A stretch of 64,000 bases of DNA from Channallabes apus. Its lineage: Eukaryota > Chordata > Actinopteri > Siluriformes > Clariidae. Within the stretch, counting starts at the first letter, position 1. Every line of letters starts with the position of its first letter. Shown here piece by piece: positions 50,632-62,865 of this stretch. The DNA lies in contig CM060112.1 in the NCBI GenBank assembly GCA_030522415.1, positions 10,428,501 to 10,492,500 on the forward strand. Direction: 5' to 3'. A program made the translations under genes and the position numbers. Below the pieces are notes generated by a model, which did no database searches, had not been told where the DNA came from, and was given only the letters and a program-made list of their open reading frames with translations.

Positions 50632-50715
50632 GCCGCGATGAACTAGCACCCTATCCACGGTGTAAAGGTGTCCCCTCCTCGTGCCCAAAGTCTCCTGGGA
50701 TTGGATCCTAAACAA
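50365..50715 (+). repeat. Decayed main-family SINE with long (TG)n
   Basis: Head GGCGGCGGTGGCATAGTGG, core GTGGGTTTCCTCCAGGTATT. The internal GTGTG block has expanded to about 69 bp (50559-50627). Confidence 0.75.
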
Positions 50716-51518
50716 TATCCTAAATAGTATACCACTAGTTGAGGTTCCTTCAAACGCATTGTTTAAAAATGTAAAAGACACAAAAAACTAGCTGACTAAG
50801 AAACTGTAAAGAGTTTGACCCATGTTGCACAGGCAGCGCCATAAAGCACGGACATGAGTTGAGGTCTTACGGGGAAAAGTAATTTACTTAAGGAAAAATA
50901 GGGAAGGAAAGAGTTAAAGGAGGGAGAACGGAGAGAAAGGGAAGGAATGTTGTGCACGTGCAGATCTGGTGGGTAGTGCCCCGCTGGCATGCGGGCACAG
51001 GCTGGTGAGCGGTGGGCAGTGGGCAAAGTGGCAGCATAGGCCCAGTGTAGACAGCAGCTCCTGCGCAGTTTGCAGCACTTCCACTCACCTTTTTGAAGTC
51101 CCTGGGGATTGTTCCTTTGCCCTGCATGCATGCCGCTCTTCCATGTTTTCATCAGGACATGGCACTGATGGTGCAGTTTTAGTACTTTTAAATGATTAAT
51201 GTAATTGCAGTCCTAGGAGAAAAACCTCCTTTAGTCTGCACAGGACAAAGACACTAAGCATACTGATGGTAACGATAACAGGGAGGAAGCTGAGATAGTA
51301 GTCAGTGTTCAGTCCTAGTCAAGTATTGGCAGATTGTTCATAGGCAGGGGAGGCTCAGCAGTGTCACTAGTTGTAGCGTAGAGAATATGACACGACATGA
51401 GCCCATCGCACACTACTAACCCCTTTGATGGTTTTCTCCCACTTTTCACACACTTGAAACTGAGAAATCATTAATAAAAAGGGAAAAACTTGGAAAGAGT
51501 ATCTATTTTGAACTAATA
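50716..51518. other. No gene or clear element seen
   Basis: 50800-51160 is GC-richer than its surroundings, with overlapping frames on both strands; unidentified. Confidence 0.4.
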
Positions 51519-53112
51519 CAAACTGGATTCCAAAAAAGTTGGGACACTAAACAAATTGTGAATAAAAACTGAATGCAATGATGTGGAGATGACAAATGTC
51601 AATATTTTATTCAGAATAGAACATAAATCACCGAACAAAAGTTTAAACTGAGAAAATGTATCATTTTAAGGGGAAAATATGGTGAATCAAAATGTCATGG
51701 TGTCAACAAATCCCAAAAAAGTTGGGACAAGGCCATTTTCACCACTGTGTGGCATCTCCCCTTCTTCTTACAACACTCAACAGGCGTCTGGGGACCGAGG
51801 AGACCAGTTTCTCAAGTTTAGAAATAGGAATGCTCTCCCATTCTTGTCTAATACAGGCCTCTAACTGTTCAATCGTCTTGCGCCTTCTTTGTCGCACCTT
51901 CCTCTTTATGATGCGCCAAATGTTCTCTATAGGGGAAAGATCTGGACTGCAGACTGGCCATTTCAGTACCCGGATCCTTCTCCTACACAGCCATGATGTT
52001 GTGATTGATGCAGAATGTGGTCTGGCATTATCTTGTTGAAAAATGCAGGGTCTTCCCTGAAAGAGATGACGTCTGGATGGAAGCATATGTTGTTCTAGAA
52101 CCTGAATATATTTTTCTGCATTGATGGTGCCTTTCCAGACATGCAAGCTGCCCATGCCACACGCACTCATGCAACCCCATACCATCAGAGATGCAGGCTT
52201 CTGAACTGAGCGTTGATAACAACTTGGGTTGTCCTTGTCCTCTTTGGTCCGGATGACATGGCGTCCCACATTTCCAACAAGAACTTCGAATCGTGACTCT
52301 TCTGACCACAGAACAGTCTTCCATTTTGCCACACTCCATTTTAAATGATCCCTGGCCCAATGAAAATGCCTGTGCTTGTGGATCTTGCTTAGAAATGGCT
52401 TTGTCTTTGCACTGTAGAGTTTCAGCTGGCAACGGCGGATGGCACGGTGGATTGTGTTCACTGACAATGGTTTCTGGAAGTATTCCTGAGCCCATTCTGT
52501 GATTTCCTTTACAGTAGCATTCCTGTTTGTGGTGCAGTGTCGTTTAAGGGCCCGGAGATCACGGGCATCCAGTATGGTTTTACGCCCTTGACCCTTACGC
52601 ACAGAGATTGTTCCAGATTCTCTGAATCTTCGGATGATATTACGCACAGTTGATGATGATAACTGCAAAGTCTTTGCAATTTTTCGCTGGGTAACACCTT
52701 TCTGATATTGCTCCACTATCTTTCTGCGCAACATTGTGGGAATTGGTGATCCTCTACCCATCTTGGCTTCTGAGAGACACTGCCACTCTGAGAAGCTCTT
52801 TTTATACCCAATCATGTTGCCAATTAACCTAATTACTGTTAATTGGTCTTCCAGCTCTCCGTTATGCTCAAATTTACTTTTTGCAGCCTCTTATTGCTAC
52901 TTGTCCCAACTTTTTTGGGATTTGTTGACACCGTGAAATTTGGAATCAACATGTTTTTCCTTTAAAATGATACATTTTCTCGGATTAAACTTTTGATCTG
53001 TCATCTATGTTCTATTCTGAATAAAATATTGACATTTGCCATCTCCACATCATTGCATTCGGTTTTTATTCACAATTTGTTTAGTGTCCCAACTTTTTTG
53101 GAATCCGGTTTG
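51519..53112 (-). mobile_element. Tc1-like transposon of a second family (IR/DR)
   Basis: 1,594 bp between TA dinucleotides. Tips CAAACTGGATTCCAAAAAAG and complement CAAACCGGATTCCAAAAAAG. About 210-bp inverted repeats have an inner copy of CCCAAAAAAGTTGGGAC. Confidence 0.9.
51739..52761 (-). CDS. Tc1-family transposase, open frame, probably inactive
   Basis: From the likely start (MGRGSPIPTML, Met19 of a longer 358-codon frame) 340 residues are open. The N-terminal helix-turn-helix part (QRKIAKTLQLSSSTVRNIIR) is followed by a DDE domain with GCMSACGMG. Numbered from the upstream Met, Asp262 (QQDNARPH) and Glu297 (SPDLSPIE) are kept at DD34E spacing. The first catalytic residue, expected as WSDES, reads WSEES (Glu172), and VLFG reads VLVG. 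Loss of the first Asp normally abolishes catalysis. I chose the inner Met because relatives begin MGRG. Confidence 0.9.
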   Translation of the reverse strand: MGRGSPIPTMLRRKIVEQYQKGVTQRKIAKTLQLSSSTVRNIIRRFRESGTISVRKGQGRKTILDARDLRALKRHCTTNRNATVKEITEWAQEYFQKPLSVNTIHRAIRRCQLKLYSAKTKPFLSKIHKHRHFHWARDHLKWSVAKWKTVLWSEESRFEVLVGNVGRHVIRTKEDKDNPSCYQRSVQKPASLMVWGCMSACGMGSLHVWKGTINAEKYIQVLEQHMLPSRRHLFQGRPCIFQQDNARPHSASITTSWLCRRRIRVLKWPVCSPDLSPIENIWRIIKRKVRQRRRKTIEQLEACIRQEWESIPISKLEKLVSSVPRRLLSVVRRRGDATQW

Positions 53113-54469
53113 TAAATAGAACCTTTGTCTTTTTGCTTTTTTGCTATTAAGTTACAGTAAAAGTAAAAGTGTTAATGAATTCCCAATTTTCCATTACTGT
53201 ACATGTGACTAAGGGGGGAGAAGACAGGCTTCAAATGCTGATGAATGTTAACAGTGTTGGTATTAAAAAACGTCATAAATGCATTAAACTGAACAGTGAA
53301 AAAAGTGGTGTGAAAGTGTGTCAGGGGGTTTCAGGATACTACTAAGAATGGAAAACAAGGCTTTGGTGTTGCCTTTAGTTTTTCATTAAAAGCAAAGTTC
53401 ATATTTCATAAGCAAAAAACAAACAAACAATGAAGGTATTATTTTTGTGCTTTGAAAAAACACTGCTGCAGGATAGGAAGCAAAACAGATGGATGAGCTT
53501 TTCATCACAGTAATACAGTAAGTGGTAACCAAATAGCTGTTAGATTCAGATTTAGTAGGCCAGTGAAGATTGGAAACTTTTGCCAGGTTTATTTCAGAAA
53601 AAGAAATTGAAGATAAAATTATCGAAAACTCAGAAACAATCTGTAATAGTGCTTGTTGTTTTTGTTTTTGTTATTTTTGTATCATTTCATATTAGAAGAA
53701 AGATCTCCATGAACTCCAGACTGACAATACTGATTAAATATACCTTGAGCTGGGGCTTAGCACTCAGCTGTCTTTTTTCTACATTGCTAGGAAACAAGAG
53801 TCAGTGCTGAAAAATAAGCTGACAAACATGTTGTACCCATTTCTGCATCAACAGGTTATGGTATTACACATACAGTATAAGGTGTATTCTACCGTGTACT
53901 GTATAGCAATTTTAAGTAAGAATAATATCAATTAGTGTATAATTAATATAATGTACACAAAAAGTGTTCACAAAGCAGTGGTTCTTAAATCAAAATGTTC
54001 TTTGGGGAAACAAATCTAAACCTCACCTGCATCCAAAATTCTGTGGTGATGTACTTTAAAAAATTATAATAATAATAATAATAATAATAAAGGTGTTATG
54101 AAAAGTTTTTAGAGGAAAGGTTTTTGTTGACTTTCTAAATGCATATCTAGCATTATTTTTTTTAAATATTTATAATAATTTACATTTGTGTTTATTTCAA
54201 TCACATAATGACATAAAAATGACCAATCTGCTCTTCCATTTTAATCAGACATTTGCAACAACACAAATAAAAAATTATAACCTTTATAACAAAACAAAAA
54301 AATGTAGGCTAGCAACATAGCAACACAGATAAATGTTATACTAGCCTGTTTTATTATGTACATAATATCATACTCATAAAGGGATGACAGAGCTGCGTAA
54401 ATTATTCCACCTTGGGAGTGTCCAGACTGGTTATATTTTATTCTACACAAAACAGAAGAATGAAGTTTG
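53113..54469. other. No gene or clear element seen
   Basis: (AAT)n at 54067-54090; otherwise AT-rich unassigned sequence. Confidence 0.5.
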
Positions 54470-54471
54470 CT

Positions 54472-54830
54472 AGCACACAGGTGGTTAGCACTGTCGCTTT
54501 GTTCCTCCAGGGTCCGAGTTCGATTCCCGTCTCAGGTCTCTGTGCATGGCGTTTGCATGATTTCGCATTGCTTGGTGGGTTTCCTCTGTGTGCTCCGGTT
54601 ACCTTCCACAGTCCATAGACATGCAGATTAGGCTAATTGGTGTTCCCAAATTGCCCATAGTGTGTGAATGTGCATAGGACTGTGTGTATGTGTGTATGCG
54701 CTATGAAGGATTGGCATACAGTCCATCGTGTATCCAGCCTTGTGTTCTAAGTCTCCTGGGATATACTGTAGTCTCCAGGCCTCCCGTGACCCTGAATACA
54801 GGATAAAGCAATGTAGACAGTGACTGAGTG
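54472..54830 (+). repeat. Decayed main-family SINE
   Basis: Head GTGGTTAGCACTGTCGCTTTG, B-box GAGTTCGATTCCC, core and tail-like GGATAAAGCAATGTAGAC are recognisable. Confidence 0.7.
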
Positions 54831-55212
54831 ACTAAGCGAGTGGGTGAAATGTGCCTACAGAACAGTGTATATTTACAGTCTTATGAATGATTTATTCAGG
54901 AGCATTGTGTGGTGCATTTGATTTTACTATTTTATCTTACTGTACAAGGTTAGAGGTCTTCCAGGTTTCCAGTGGTGAGTCATGAAGCGGTGTCCACTAG
55001 CCGCATATCCTCATCCTGTATTTCTTTTGTGCTGCCCATGACAAGATGGCACCATAGATGGCTGCTCATGTCGCTCATATTTAAATCCAGACATGGAAGA
55101 ACAAGTTTTCAGAGGCACCCACAAAAGATCTAGTAATCAAAAGGCTCCAAAATGCAATACTGAAATCCACCTGTGCATGACAACAAGACATCTGGACACA
55201 GTTTGGTCATCA

Positions 55213-55745
55213 CTCATCATATTCAATTCAATTCAATTTTATTTGTATAGCACTTTTAACTATTTTCATTGTCGCAAAGTATTTTTACACAATCAAAAGA
55301 ACTATTTAAGTTTGTATGGAATGTGAATGTGTATGAATCAAAATGTTCAGATAGTCCCTGGTGAGCAAGCCCGAGGGCGACAGTGGCAAGGAAAAACTCC
55401 CTGAGATGGTAATAGGAAGAAACCTTGAGAGGAACCAGACTCAACAGGGAACCCGTCCTCATCTGGGTGAAACAGATAGCAGGAAATGATCTGCATTTAT
55501 ACAGTGTGTTAGGTGGCAGGCAGTTCAGCTATAACAGTACTGTAGATGTTAACTGATGTTAAAAATGGAGTCCAGGTAGTTATTGGAGACTCAGGTAGAT
55601 TCCAGCCCTGAACTATCGAGCAACTGCAGCCAAGTCAAGTCCTCAGAGAAACAGCTGTCAACACCAGTCGAGGCCAGAACTGTTTTTATGGCAGAGTGAA
55701 ACCATCCCCAGAAACCAGACGCATCATATCATCTTTACAGAGTGT
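55213..55745 (+). repeat. Dispersed teleost repeat
   Basis: Begins (CAATT)n then TTTATTTGTATAGCACTTTT; contains GGCAAGGAAAAACTCCCTGAG and AACCTTGAGAGGAACCAGAC, a sequence common across fish genomes. A related piece is at 34740-34985. Confidence 0.65.
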
Positions 55746-56978
55746 TGCCATTTTCCAATGTGATTTTTTTGAGAGTTGGGTTTGTTCTGTTATTGTCTTT
55801 TTGACTTTTTCTTCTCTGCTTTATTTGTGATTTTTTTTTTACTATGCTCTGTTCTAAATTGCTGATCTTTGGCCCCCACTTGTGTCTTGTTCATGAGTCT
55901 GTCCCACAAATTTAGATGTCCTGACATATATTTTGTAAAGTGTACAGTAGATGGTTTTAAATGGAGGTTCACTCTTAAATCAGTCATGTTCCTTTATGTT
56001 TGGTTTGTTGCACAATATACAGTAGAGTAAGACCATTTAATGTATTAAAGTTTATTACAGGCATTCCTTAGAACAGACAGTGTTTTGTCTTAAAACTTAG
56101 TTATTCTTAGGAGATCATATTCATAGTTACTGAATGCTTGACGCATGCTTAATGTAAAGTGGTTTCAGACAGTGTAGCGCTGGCAGAATACATCTGTCCC
56201 AGTTTCATATCTGTTATAGATTTTTTTAAGCTTGCACAATATTAAGCTCCATTCATCTTGTATACACTAATAAGCTCGGGGAGCTTTTAAAGACAGGTGT
56301 ATTACTGCTGAGGTTGCGCTAGGATTGCACTGAAGCTGAGGGTTTCACACCCATTCCATTTTTATTCGTAAATAATTATGTAAGCTATAAAGCTATAAAA
56401 ATTGATTTAATTTAAATTATGGACTGAAATTGTTCCTCAATTTCATATGCATGTGAAGGCAGGTGAGCGAATACTTTTGGTGTATCTGTCACCGTGGCTG
56501 TTCAACTTGGCCTAAAACTTTTAAACAGAAGTGAGAAAATATTTATTTATATAGGCTTTATCCTTACATGGCCTAAATAATATTTCTCCTTCTATACTGC
56601 AACCCCCAGCGACACCGTCTCCATTTCCAGGAGCTTTGGACAAACTGTAGGTGGTCCACTCCAATCTTGTTCTGAGGGGAAGTAGAAAAACATATCTCCA
56701 CCTCGTCTTTCGTCAACACGTCTTCACTGTATTAGAGTGATTGTCCAGCTTGAGGGCATGTTACCTCAAGACAGGAAATGGTACCTTGAAAGACGAAATA
56801 ACAAGTTTATTTTCCCACTTCACAAATGATGAAGCATTTCCAGACCGAGGGGCGACAATTACACGCACCACATGATCACCTCAGACACATCTGATGCATA
56901 CACTTATTGCTTTCTGTGCTGGGAAATTAATTAATATGATCATGTTTATATATTATTGTAATAATAATTATATATATA
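55746..56978. other. No gene or clear element seen
   Basis: Nothing recognised apart from several TACAGTA sites. Confidence 0.5.
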
Positions 56979-58306
56979 CAGAGGTGGAAAGTAACGAATT
57001 ACATTTACTCGCTTTACTGTAATTGAGTAGCTTTTTTGTGTATTTCTACTTTTTAAAGTAGTTTTAAAAATCTGTAATTTTACTTTTACTTAAGTACGTT
57101 TTGTTTGAAGTATTGTAATTCGCTACATTTTAAATCATATTCGCTACTGAGTAAAAAATAAATGAATAAAAATGCTAAAATAATGAAAATGTTATGCTTT
57201 GTATAAATGCTCCGTTGCGCCGCGTGTGTGTATCATGTCCTGGTCGCGCGCCGCTCCAGACTCCACTCCAGGTTTTCTGACATCGGCATCACCTGACCTT
57301 CCACACGGTCGCTTCCGCCCTGAGTGACGTCATCGACTAGCGCGACCATGTACAGTAGAACCCGGAGAGAGACGCGGGAAAGATGAAAGAGGTTGTGATT
57401 TTGGCGTTTTGATATTTGGTTGTGTATTCTGGTTTTGACTTTTTGCCTCCAATTGACTTTGATTATTGCTTTGTCCCTTTGGTTTGGTTGGTCTTTGTAT
57501 ATATTTGTAGATAATTTCACTGTTTTTGGTTTAGGGAGTCCGGGAAGGTACCTGTATTTTTGTTTCTGGGGTTTTTTTGTTGTTGTTTCTTTTTGCAGAT
57601 AATCTAGCTACTAAATATAAATACCATTTTGTTTGTTATTTTGGCCTGGGTCCACCCTGAATCTGATCCTCCTCCTGGTGTGTGTGTGTGTGTGTATACA
57701 AACCTCATTATTTCATCAGTTAATGATTGGATCTAGTTCTTTCTGCCATATACCACCATTTCCATACAGTTTAAAATAGAACCCTGAACCATTCTTTTGC
57801 TGTCTGGCCCTAGACTGGGACGTAACACCATATTTAAGTGACCACTTTATTATGCAAAGGTGTTCCTTCAGTTAAAAACAACTAGTTTGAGATTTATATC
57901 TGCTCATCTTTTTTGAACTATGCTAGAATGCCTCATCCCACCCCGCTGTGTGTGTGTGTTTTTTTTTTATATATTTAACAAAAAAAAAAGCAGAGCCAGA
58001 TCAATATACAATCGACACCCACAGCAAACATTTAAAAACAAACAATAATCTGTTAATATAAGAGTGACCATGGAAACACCCAAGGGCAAAACAATTCAAC
58101 AAAAGAATCACCCCCACTGTTAAAAAAATTAAAATAAAAAAGTAACTCGGTAACTTTTACTCTGAGTAAATTTTTTAATGAGCTACTTTTTACTTTTATT
58201 TGAGTAGATTTTTATAAGAGTAACTTTACTTGTACTTAAGTAAAATTTCACTGAAGTAACAGTACTTGTACTTGAGTACAAAATTTTATTACTCTTTCCA
58301 CCTCTG
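56979..58306. mobile_element. hAT-like non-autonomous element, long copy
   Basis: Ends CAGAGGTGGAAAGTAACGAA (left) and, in complement, CAGAGGTGGAAAGAGTAATA (right), with TATATATA on both sides (56971-56978, 58307-58314). The subterminal parts are rich in AGTAAAAGTA / TACTTAAGTA. A shorter derivative is at 60541-60958. Confidence 0.75.
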
Positions 58307-58338
58307 TATATATATATATATATATATATATTATGGCA

Positions 58339-59292
58339 AGCCGTTTAGGAAAATATTCATGAGAGAATTTAATGAAAACTCCATATATACTGAATGAAAA
58401 GTCTGGGTGCCAATCCATCGCAGGGCACACACACATACACACACTCACACCGATTCTGAATATATTGAGTGAAAAGTCTGAATATATTGATTGAAACATG
58501 ACGTCATCGAAACACAGCGCCATCATTAGGAAGAATGAGCGAGTCCGCGAGAAACTTGGTTGCTGCGATTCTGAGAAATGAAGAGTGGCCTAAAGTCCAT
58601 TTCCTCCTCTTATCCGCGTCCAAGTACTTACACTAGTGTTGTATAAAGTGATGTTTGGTAGCGAGTGTGATGACGGTTACTCTCACTGATTCGTATTCAA
58701 ACCAAAAACAAAGGGAATCAAGCCGAAGCAGTTAAGAGTCCAGTTGATGTGCAAACAACACAATTAGGCATAATGCGGGCTCGTAGCTAAGAACATTCAC
58801 AGCGGCCGACATTAATTAGAGCAAAAGCCACAAAGAAACTGACCGTAACAACCTAGTTCACGACGAAATGCTGGGCTTAAATACAACGCAAGTCAACTGG
58901 GAAAACCAAACCCAGCTGTGACACATTAGGGAGGAAAAAGGAATAACAACTCGTGGTGGGTTTAAATGTATTCGAATGTGGAAATCTGATATAGAGTGCA
59001 GCTTACGGGCACCACTTTGGGCCGTACACACACTCACTAAAGTGTTGACCATCTCTTCATTTCTCAGAATCGCAGCAACCAAGTTTCTCGCAGACTCGCT
59101 CATTCTTCCTAAAGATGGCGCTGTGTTTCGATGACGTCATGTTTCAATCAATATATTCAGACTTTTCCTTCAATATATTCAGAATCCATTTAATATATAT
59201 CGAGTTTCATTCAGTATATTCAGACTTTTCATTCAATACAGTATATAAGGAGTTTTTATTAAATTCTCTCATGAATATTTTCCTAAACGGCT
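58339..59292. mobile_element. Fold-back element with about 240-bp arms
   Basis: Left arm 58339-58585 and right arm 59054-59292 are near-perfect inverted copies starting AGCCGTTTAGGAAAATATTC. A SINE scrap (58408-58450) has expanded the left arm. Each arm has TGACGTCA (58499-58506, 59132-59139) and an ATG frame beginning MSESARNLVAAILRNEE. Left flank TATTATGGCA and right flank ATATAATGGC are similar but not exact. Confidence 0.75.
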
Positions 59293-60532
59293 AATATATA
59301 ATGGCTAATAATAATAATAATAATAATAATTATATTTATTTACCTATTAATTCATTTATTTATTGGAGAATGGGTCTAGAATTTTTTTTGTTTGTTTTAG
59401 CTTTAAGATTGAGAAAGGTGAGAGGATGATGACACGAGTACTGTTTATAACTGTTATAAAATAATTGCAAACAGGAACTTCTTTCATGGAATTTCCACAA
59501 CAGTAACTGTAACTATAAACTAATAAAATAGATGCGAGTCTTCCATGCGTCACTTCCTCACTAAACGTGCTACACTGCTGTACTTAAAGCTCAAAGCATT
59601 TGAGTCATTATTTGTTTTACTTTATAGATATATACAGTATAGGGCTCAGGATTGTGCAGTATAGATGGACCTATCCTTTTTAAAGCATAAAATAGGTAAT
59701 ATGATGAACTGAATACTTTACACTTTCTGCTACACAAATGATGTAACACAATTATGCTAACTGGTAAACTTTTTCAAAGAGTTTATTGCTGATATTGCTT
59801 ACCAAAGTCATCTTTGATGATATTTGATTTACTCCAGAGTGATGTGTGCATCAGGGTTATAAGGGAAGCACATGAAGTGATGAAGCCACCATGCAGAGTG
59901 GCTACTGTACAATCCTCTGGTGGCAGTGTTATGTGGAAATAAAATGAAGTCAGCTGACGGCCTGAATGTACTGAATGACCAGGTTTTCATATCTGTGGAG
60001 TTTTTCTTCTCTGATTGCAGGGGTTTAAGGACTAAGACTGTGAAAGTTGTTCTAGGACCATGAGGAACCGCCGCCCGTGAACTGGACAACACCTTGTGTG
60101 CTGTAATCAAACCTAATAAAGGTGATTCAATAAAATCATAGAGTATGCAACCTTTTTTTTTTGTCCAGGCAGTGTATTTAAAAGGGTAATTCTGGTATCG
60201 AGATCTTACAGTTGTTGTGACTCAAAATTTACAATATCTAAATCTACAGTGCGTTCTGACCTTTTGAATCGAATAGAGCACATCTTTTATTTCTGGCCAA
60301 ATTCCAATAAATGGTTTAGGAGGAGTTGTAGATTGTAGAAGTAGACTGTAGTTGTAGTAGAATTGACCCCCCCCCCCCTGTTTTTTTATTTATTTTATTT
60401 TTTTTTTACAAAACTTGACATGATAGACGGTGATCCCTACGTGTCACCGGCAGATGACATTAAAGTGACCTCTTATTCTTTTATTAATAGAAAATAATTA
60501 TCAATGGAAATCTTTCAGTACAAAGGAATAAC
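59293..60532. other. No gene or clear element seen
   Basis: (AAT)n at about 59307-59328; homopolymer C/T at 60365-60405. Confidence 0.5.
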
Positions 60533-60540
60533 GTTTTGGT

Positions 60541-60958
60541 CAGAGGTGGAAAAAGTAATAAAATTTTGTACTCAAGTACAAGTACTGTTACTTCAGTGAA
60601 ATTTTACTTAAGTACAAGTAAAGTTACCAAAAAAATTTACTCAGAGTAAAAGTTACCGAGTTACTTTTTTATTTTTATTTTTTTAACAGCGGGGGGGGGG
60701 GGGGGGGGATGAGGGGGATGAGGCATTCTAGCGTAGTTCAAAAAAGATGAGCAGATATAAATCTCAAACTAGTTGTTTTTAACTGAAGGAACACCTTTGC
60801 ATAATAAAGCTGTTGTCTTTCTTGTGCTTGAAAATCAAAGTGGTGACTTAAATATGGTTTTACGTCCCAGTCTAGGGTCATACAGCCCTAGAAATACACA
60901 AAAAAGCTACTCAATTACAGTAACGCGAGTAAATGTAATTCGTTACTTTCCACCTCTG
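60541..60958. mobile_element. hAT-like MITE, short copy
   Basis: 418 bp with CAGAGGTGGAAAAAGTAATA and complement CAGAGGTGGAAAGTAACGAA ends and a perfect 8-bp target duplication GTTTTGGT (60533-60540, 60959-60966), diagnostic of hAT. It is an internal-deletion relative of 56979-58306 in opposite orientation. Confidence 0.88.
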
Positions 60959-61246
60959 GTTTTGGTCTATGCTGTTGTATAAGGTTTGCCTCTTGTCTAT
61001 TTTTAACCTTTCTCTTGGAGGCATCGATAACTCGCAATTGAGCCCCCAATTGCGAGTTAACACTTTAATACCATATTGACACTTTAATACCATATTTCTA
61101 TATTTTTGCAATATTTTATTATGCCCTTATGCACAGTTAATTTTACAAATTTTACTAGTTAAAATTATTTCTTTAGTATTTCCTTTTTATTGATTATTTA
61201 TTTTACGTACAAGATTTTATTTTCTTTTTTTTTAACGTCACTGGCG

Positions 61247-61334
61247 GTCGTATAAAGCATTTCACTGCATATTATACTGTGTATGATTGTGTATGTGACT
61301 AATAAAATTTTAATTTGAATTTGAATTTGAATTG
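61247..61334 (+). repeat. LINE/SINE 3' tail
   Basis: AAAGCATTTCACTGCATATT, ACTAATAAAATTTTAATTTG and a (TTTGAAT)n tail. Confidence 0.5.
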
Positions 61335-61455
61335 AGTGTCCCCTAGTGTGAGTTTTAATTCACCTTAAAGTAACTTTGGTTTGTCTTTGGTGATTTCTGA
61401 TGCTGTCCTTATTTTTGGGTATAGTTTTCAAATTCACCAACACCATCACACCACC

Positions 61456-61487
<32 letters not shown>

Positions 61488-61502
61488 CTTATACTGTACA
61501 AA

Positions 61503-61765
61503 GTCTCAGAAGCCATGATGCCTATCCCAGGGGACATAAGGTGAGGTAGAAAACCTGGTCAGGGTGCCAATCCGTTGCAGGGCACGATCACACATATGCA
61601 TTCTCATACACAAACACACACACACACACACATGCATGTCTTTGGACTGTGGGTGGAAACCAGAGTACCTGGAGGAAACCCAGCAAGCACTGCTAGAACA
61701 TGCAACTTCCGCACACAGACAAGAAGATGAGACTCGAACCCTCGTTAACCACTACAGAAGAAACA
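61503..61765 (-). repeat. Decayed main-family SINE upstream of rgs16
   Basis: CAGGGTGCCAATCCGTTGC, TCTTTGGACTGTGGGTGG and GACTCGAACCCTCGTTAACC, reverse orientation; about 430 bp before the rgs16 ATG. Confidence 0.65.
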
Positions 61766-61992
61766 CCACACTAGTAAAGTGTCCATTTCCCAGGAAAAAA
61801 ATACAAGTTGTTAAATGGTAGAAAAAGTTTCACACTGGATGATGCCACCCACCATCTCTCTCTCTCTCTCTCTCTGTCTGGGTAACACCATTTTCCACCA
61901 GACATTCCAAAAGCAAACACTTTTCTTCTTCTTTCAACCAATAAATATTGCACAACATTGAAATGGTACGGACTTTCCATTTCCCAAGTTTA

Positions 61993-62027
<35 letters not shown>

Positions 62028-62102
62028 CAGAGAGAGAAAGTGGGGCAGGGTGAGCTGCACTATGAGTGGCTCAGAGCAAGGATGACGATTCTCTTCCTGC
62101 TC

Positions 62103-62110
62103 TATATAAA
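62103..62110 (+). promoter_or_regulatory. TATA box of the rgs16-like gene
   Basis: TATATAAA lies about 84-91 bp before the ATG at 62194. Initiation about 30 bp downstream (near 62133-62138) would leave a 5' UTR of roughly 55-60 nt with no upstream ATG. An (AC)n tract sits at 61995-62023, just upstream of the presumed core promoter. A TATA promoter fits an inducible R4 RGS gene. The start site itself is inferred. Confidence 0.65.
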
Positions 62111-62193
62111 CTCTTAGCTGCTCGTCTATAGCCAGACTGCTGATAAGCTCCCACTACATTTATCTGGATATTTCTACCATCCTTGGACACACA

Positions 62194-62825
62194 ATGTGCA
62201 GAGGATTAGCAGCACTCCCGAATAACTGCTTGGAAAGGTACAGCGTTTTCACCTTGCAATAGCAAACATCTTTGAATTACCGTTGTATAACACACATCAT
62301 TATAGTATATTATATGTATTTGTGTAATCACAGAATTGAATTTTACTCTGCAGGGCTAAAGGGTTAAAAGCACGCATGAGCAGCTTTTTGCTGAAGCAAG
62401 ACTGGAAGCTTCTGTGCTACGCTTGCAAGCTGAGAAAACCAAGGTAGTCGATCATGTCGTTTGTGTGACCCACTTATCCTAAATGGTGCTTTGCATGCAT
62501 TATGATGGTACGGATGTGTACAGTATGCATGCATTGACGCAGTATTTATTTTTTTCCTAATTCTTCAGGCTGACCTTGAAGGAATGTTTGACATGGAAGG
62601 AGTCTTTTGAAAATCTGCTCTCTAGCAAACGTAAGTAACATGCAAAAACAAAAATAAAGACAGTTTGCAAAACTTACAGTAAGAACTTAACTTGCAGATT
62701 AATAATGGGGCAGCATTTTAAATGGGGTATGGGTGTGATGCTGATGGCGATGCAATAGTCATGTCAGTGTAGTGTGTAATCTATGCAGGATCATGCAAGA
62801 TTATGCAGCATGTTATAAGTAATCT

Positions 62826-62865
<40 letters not shown>

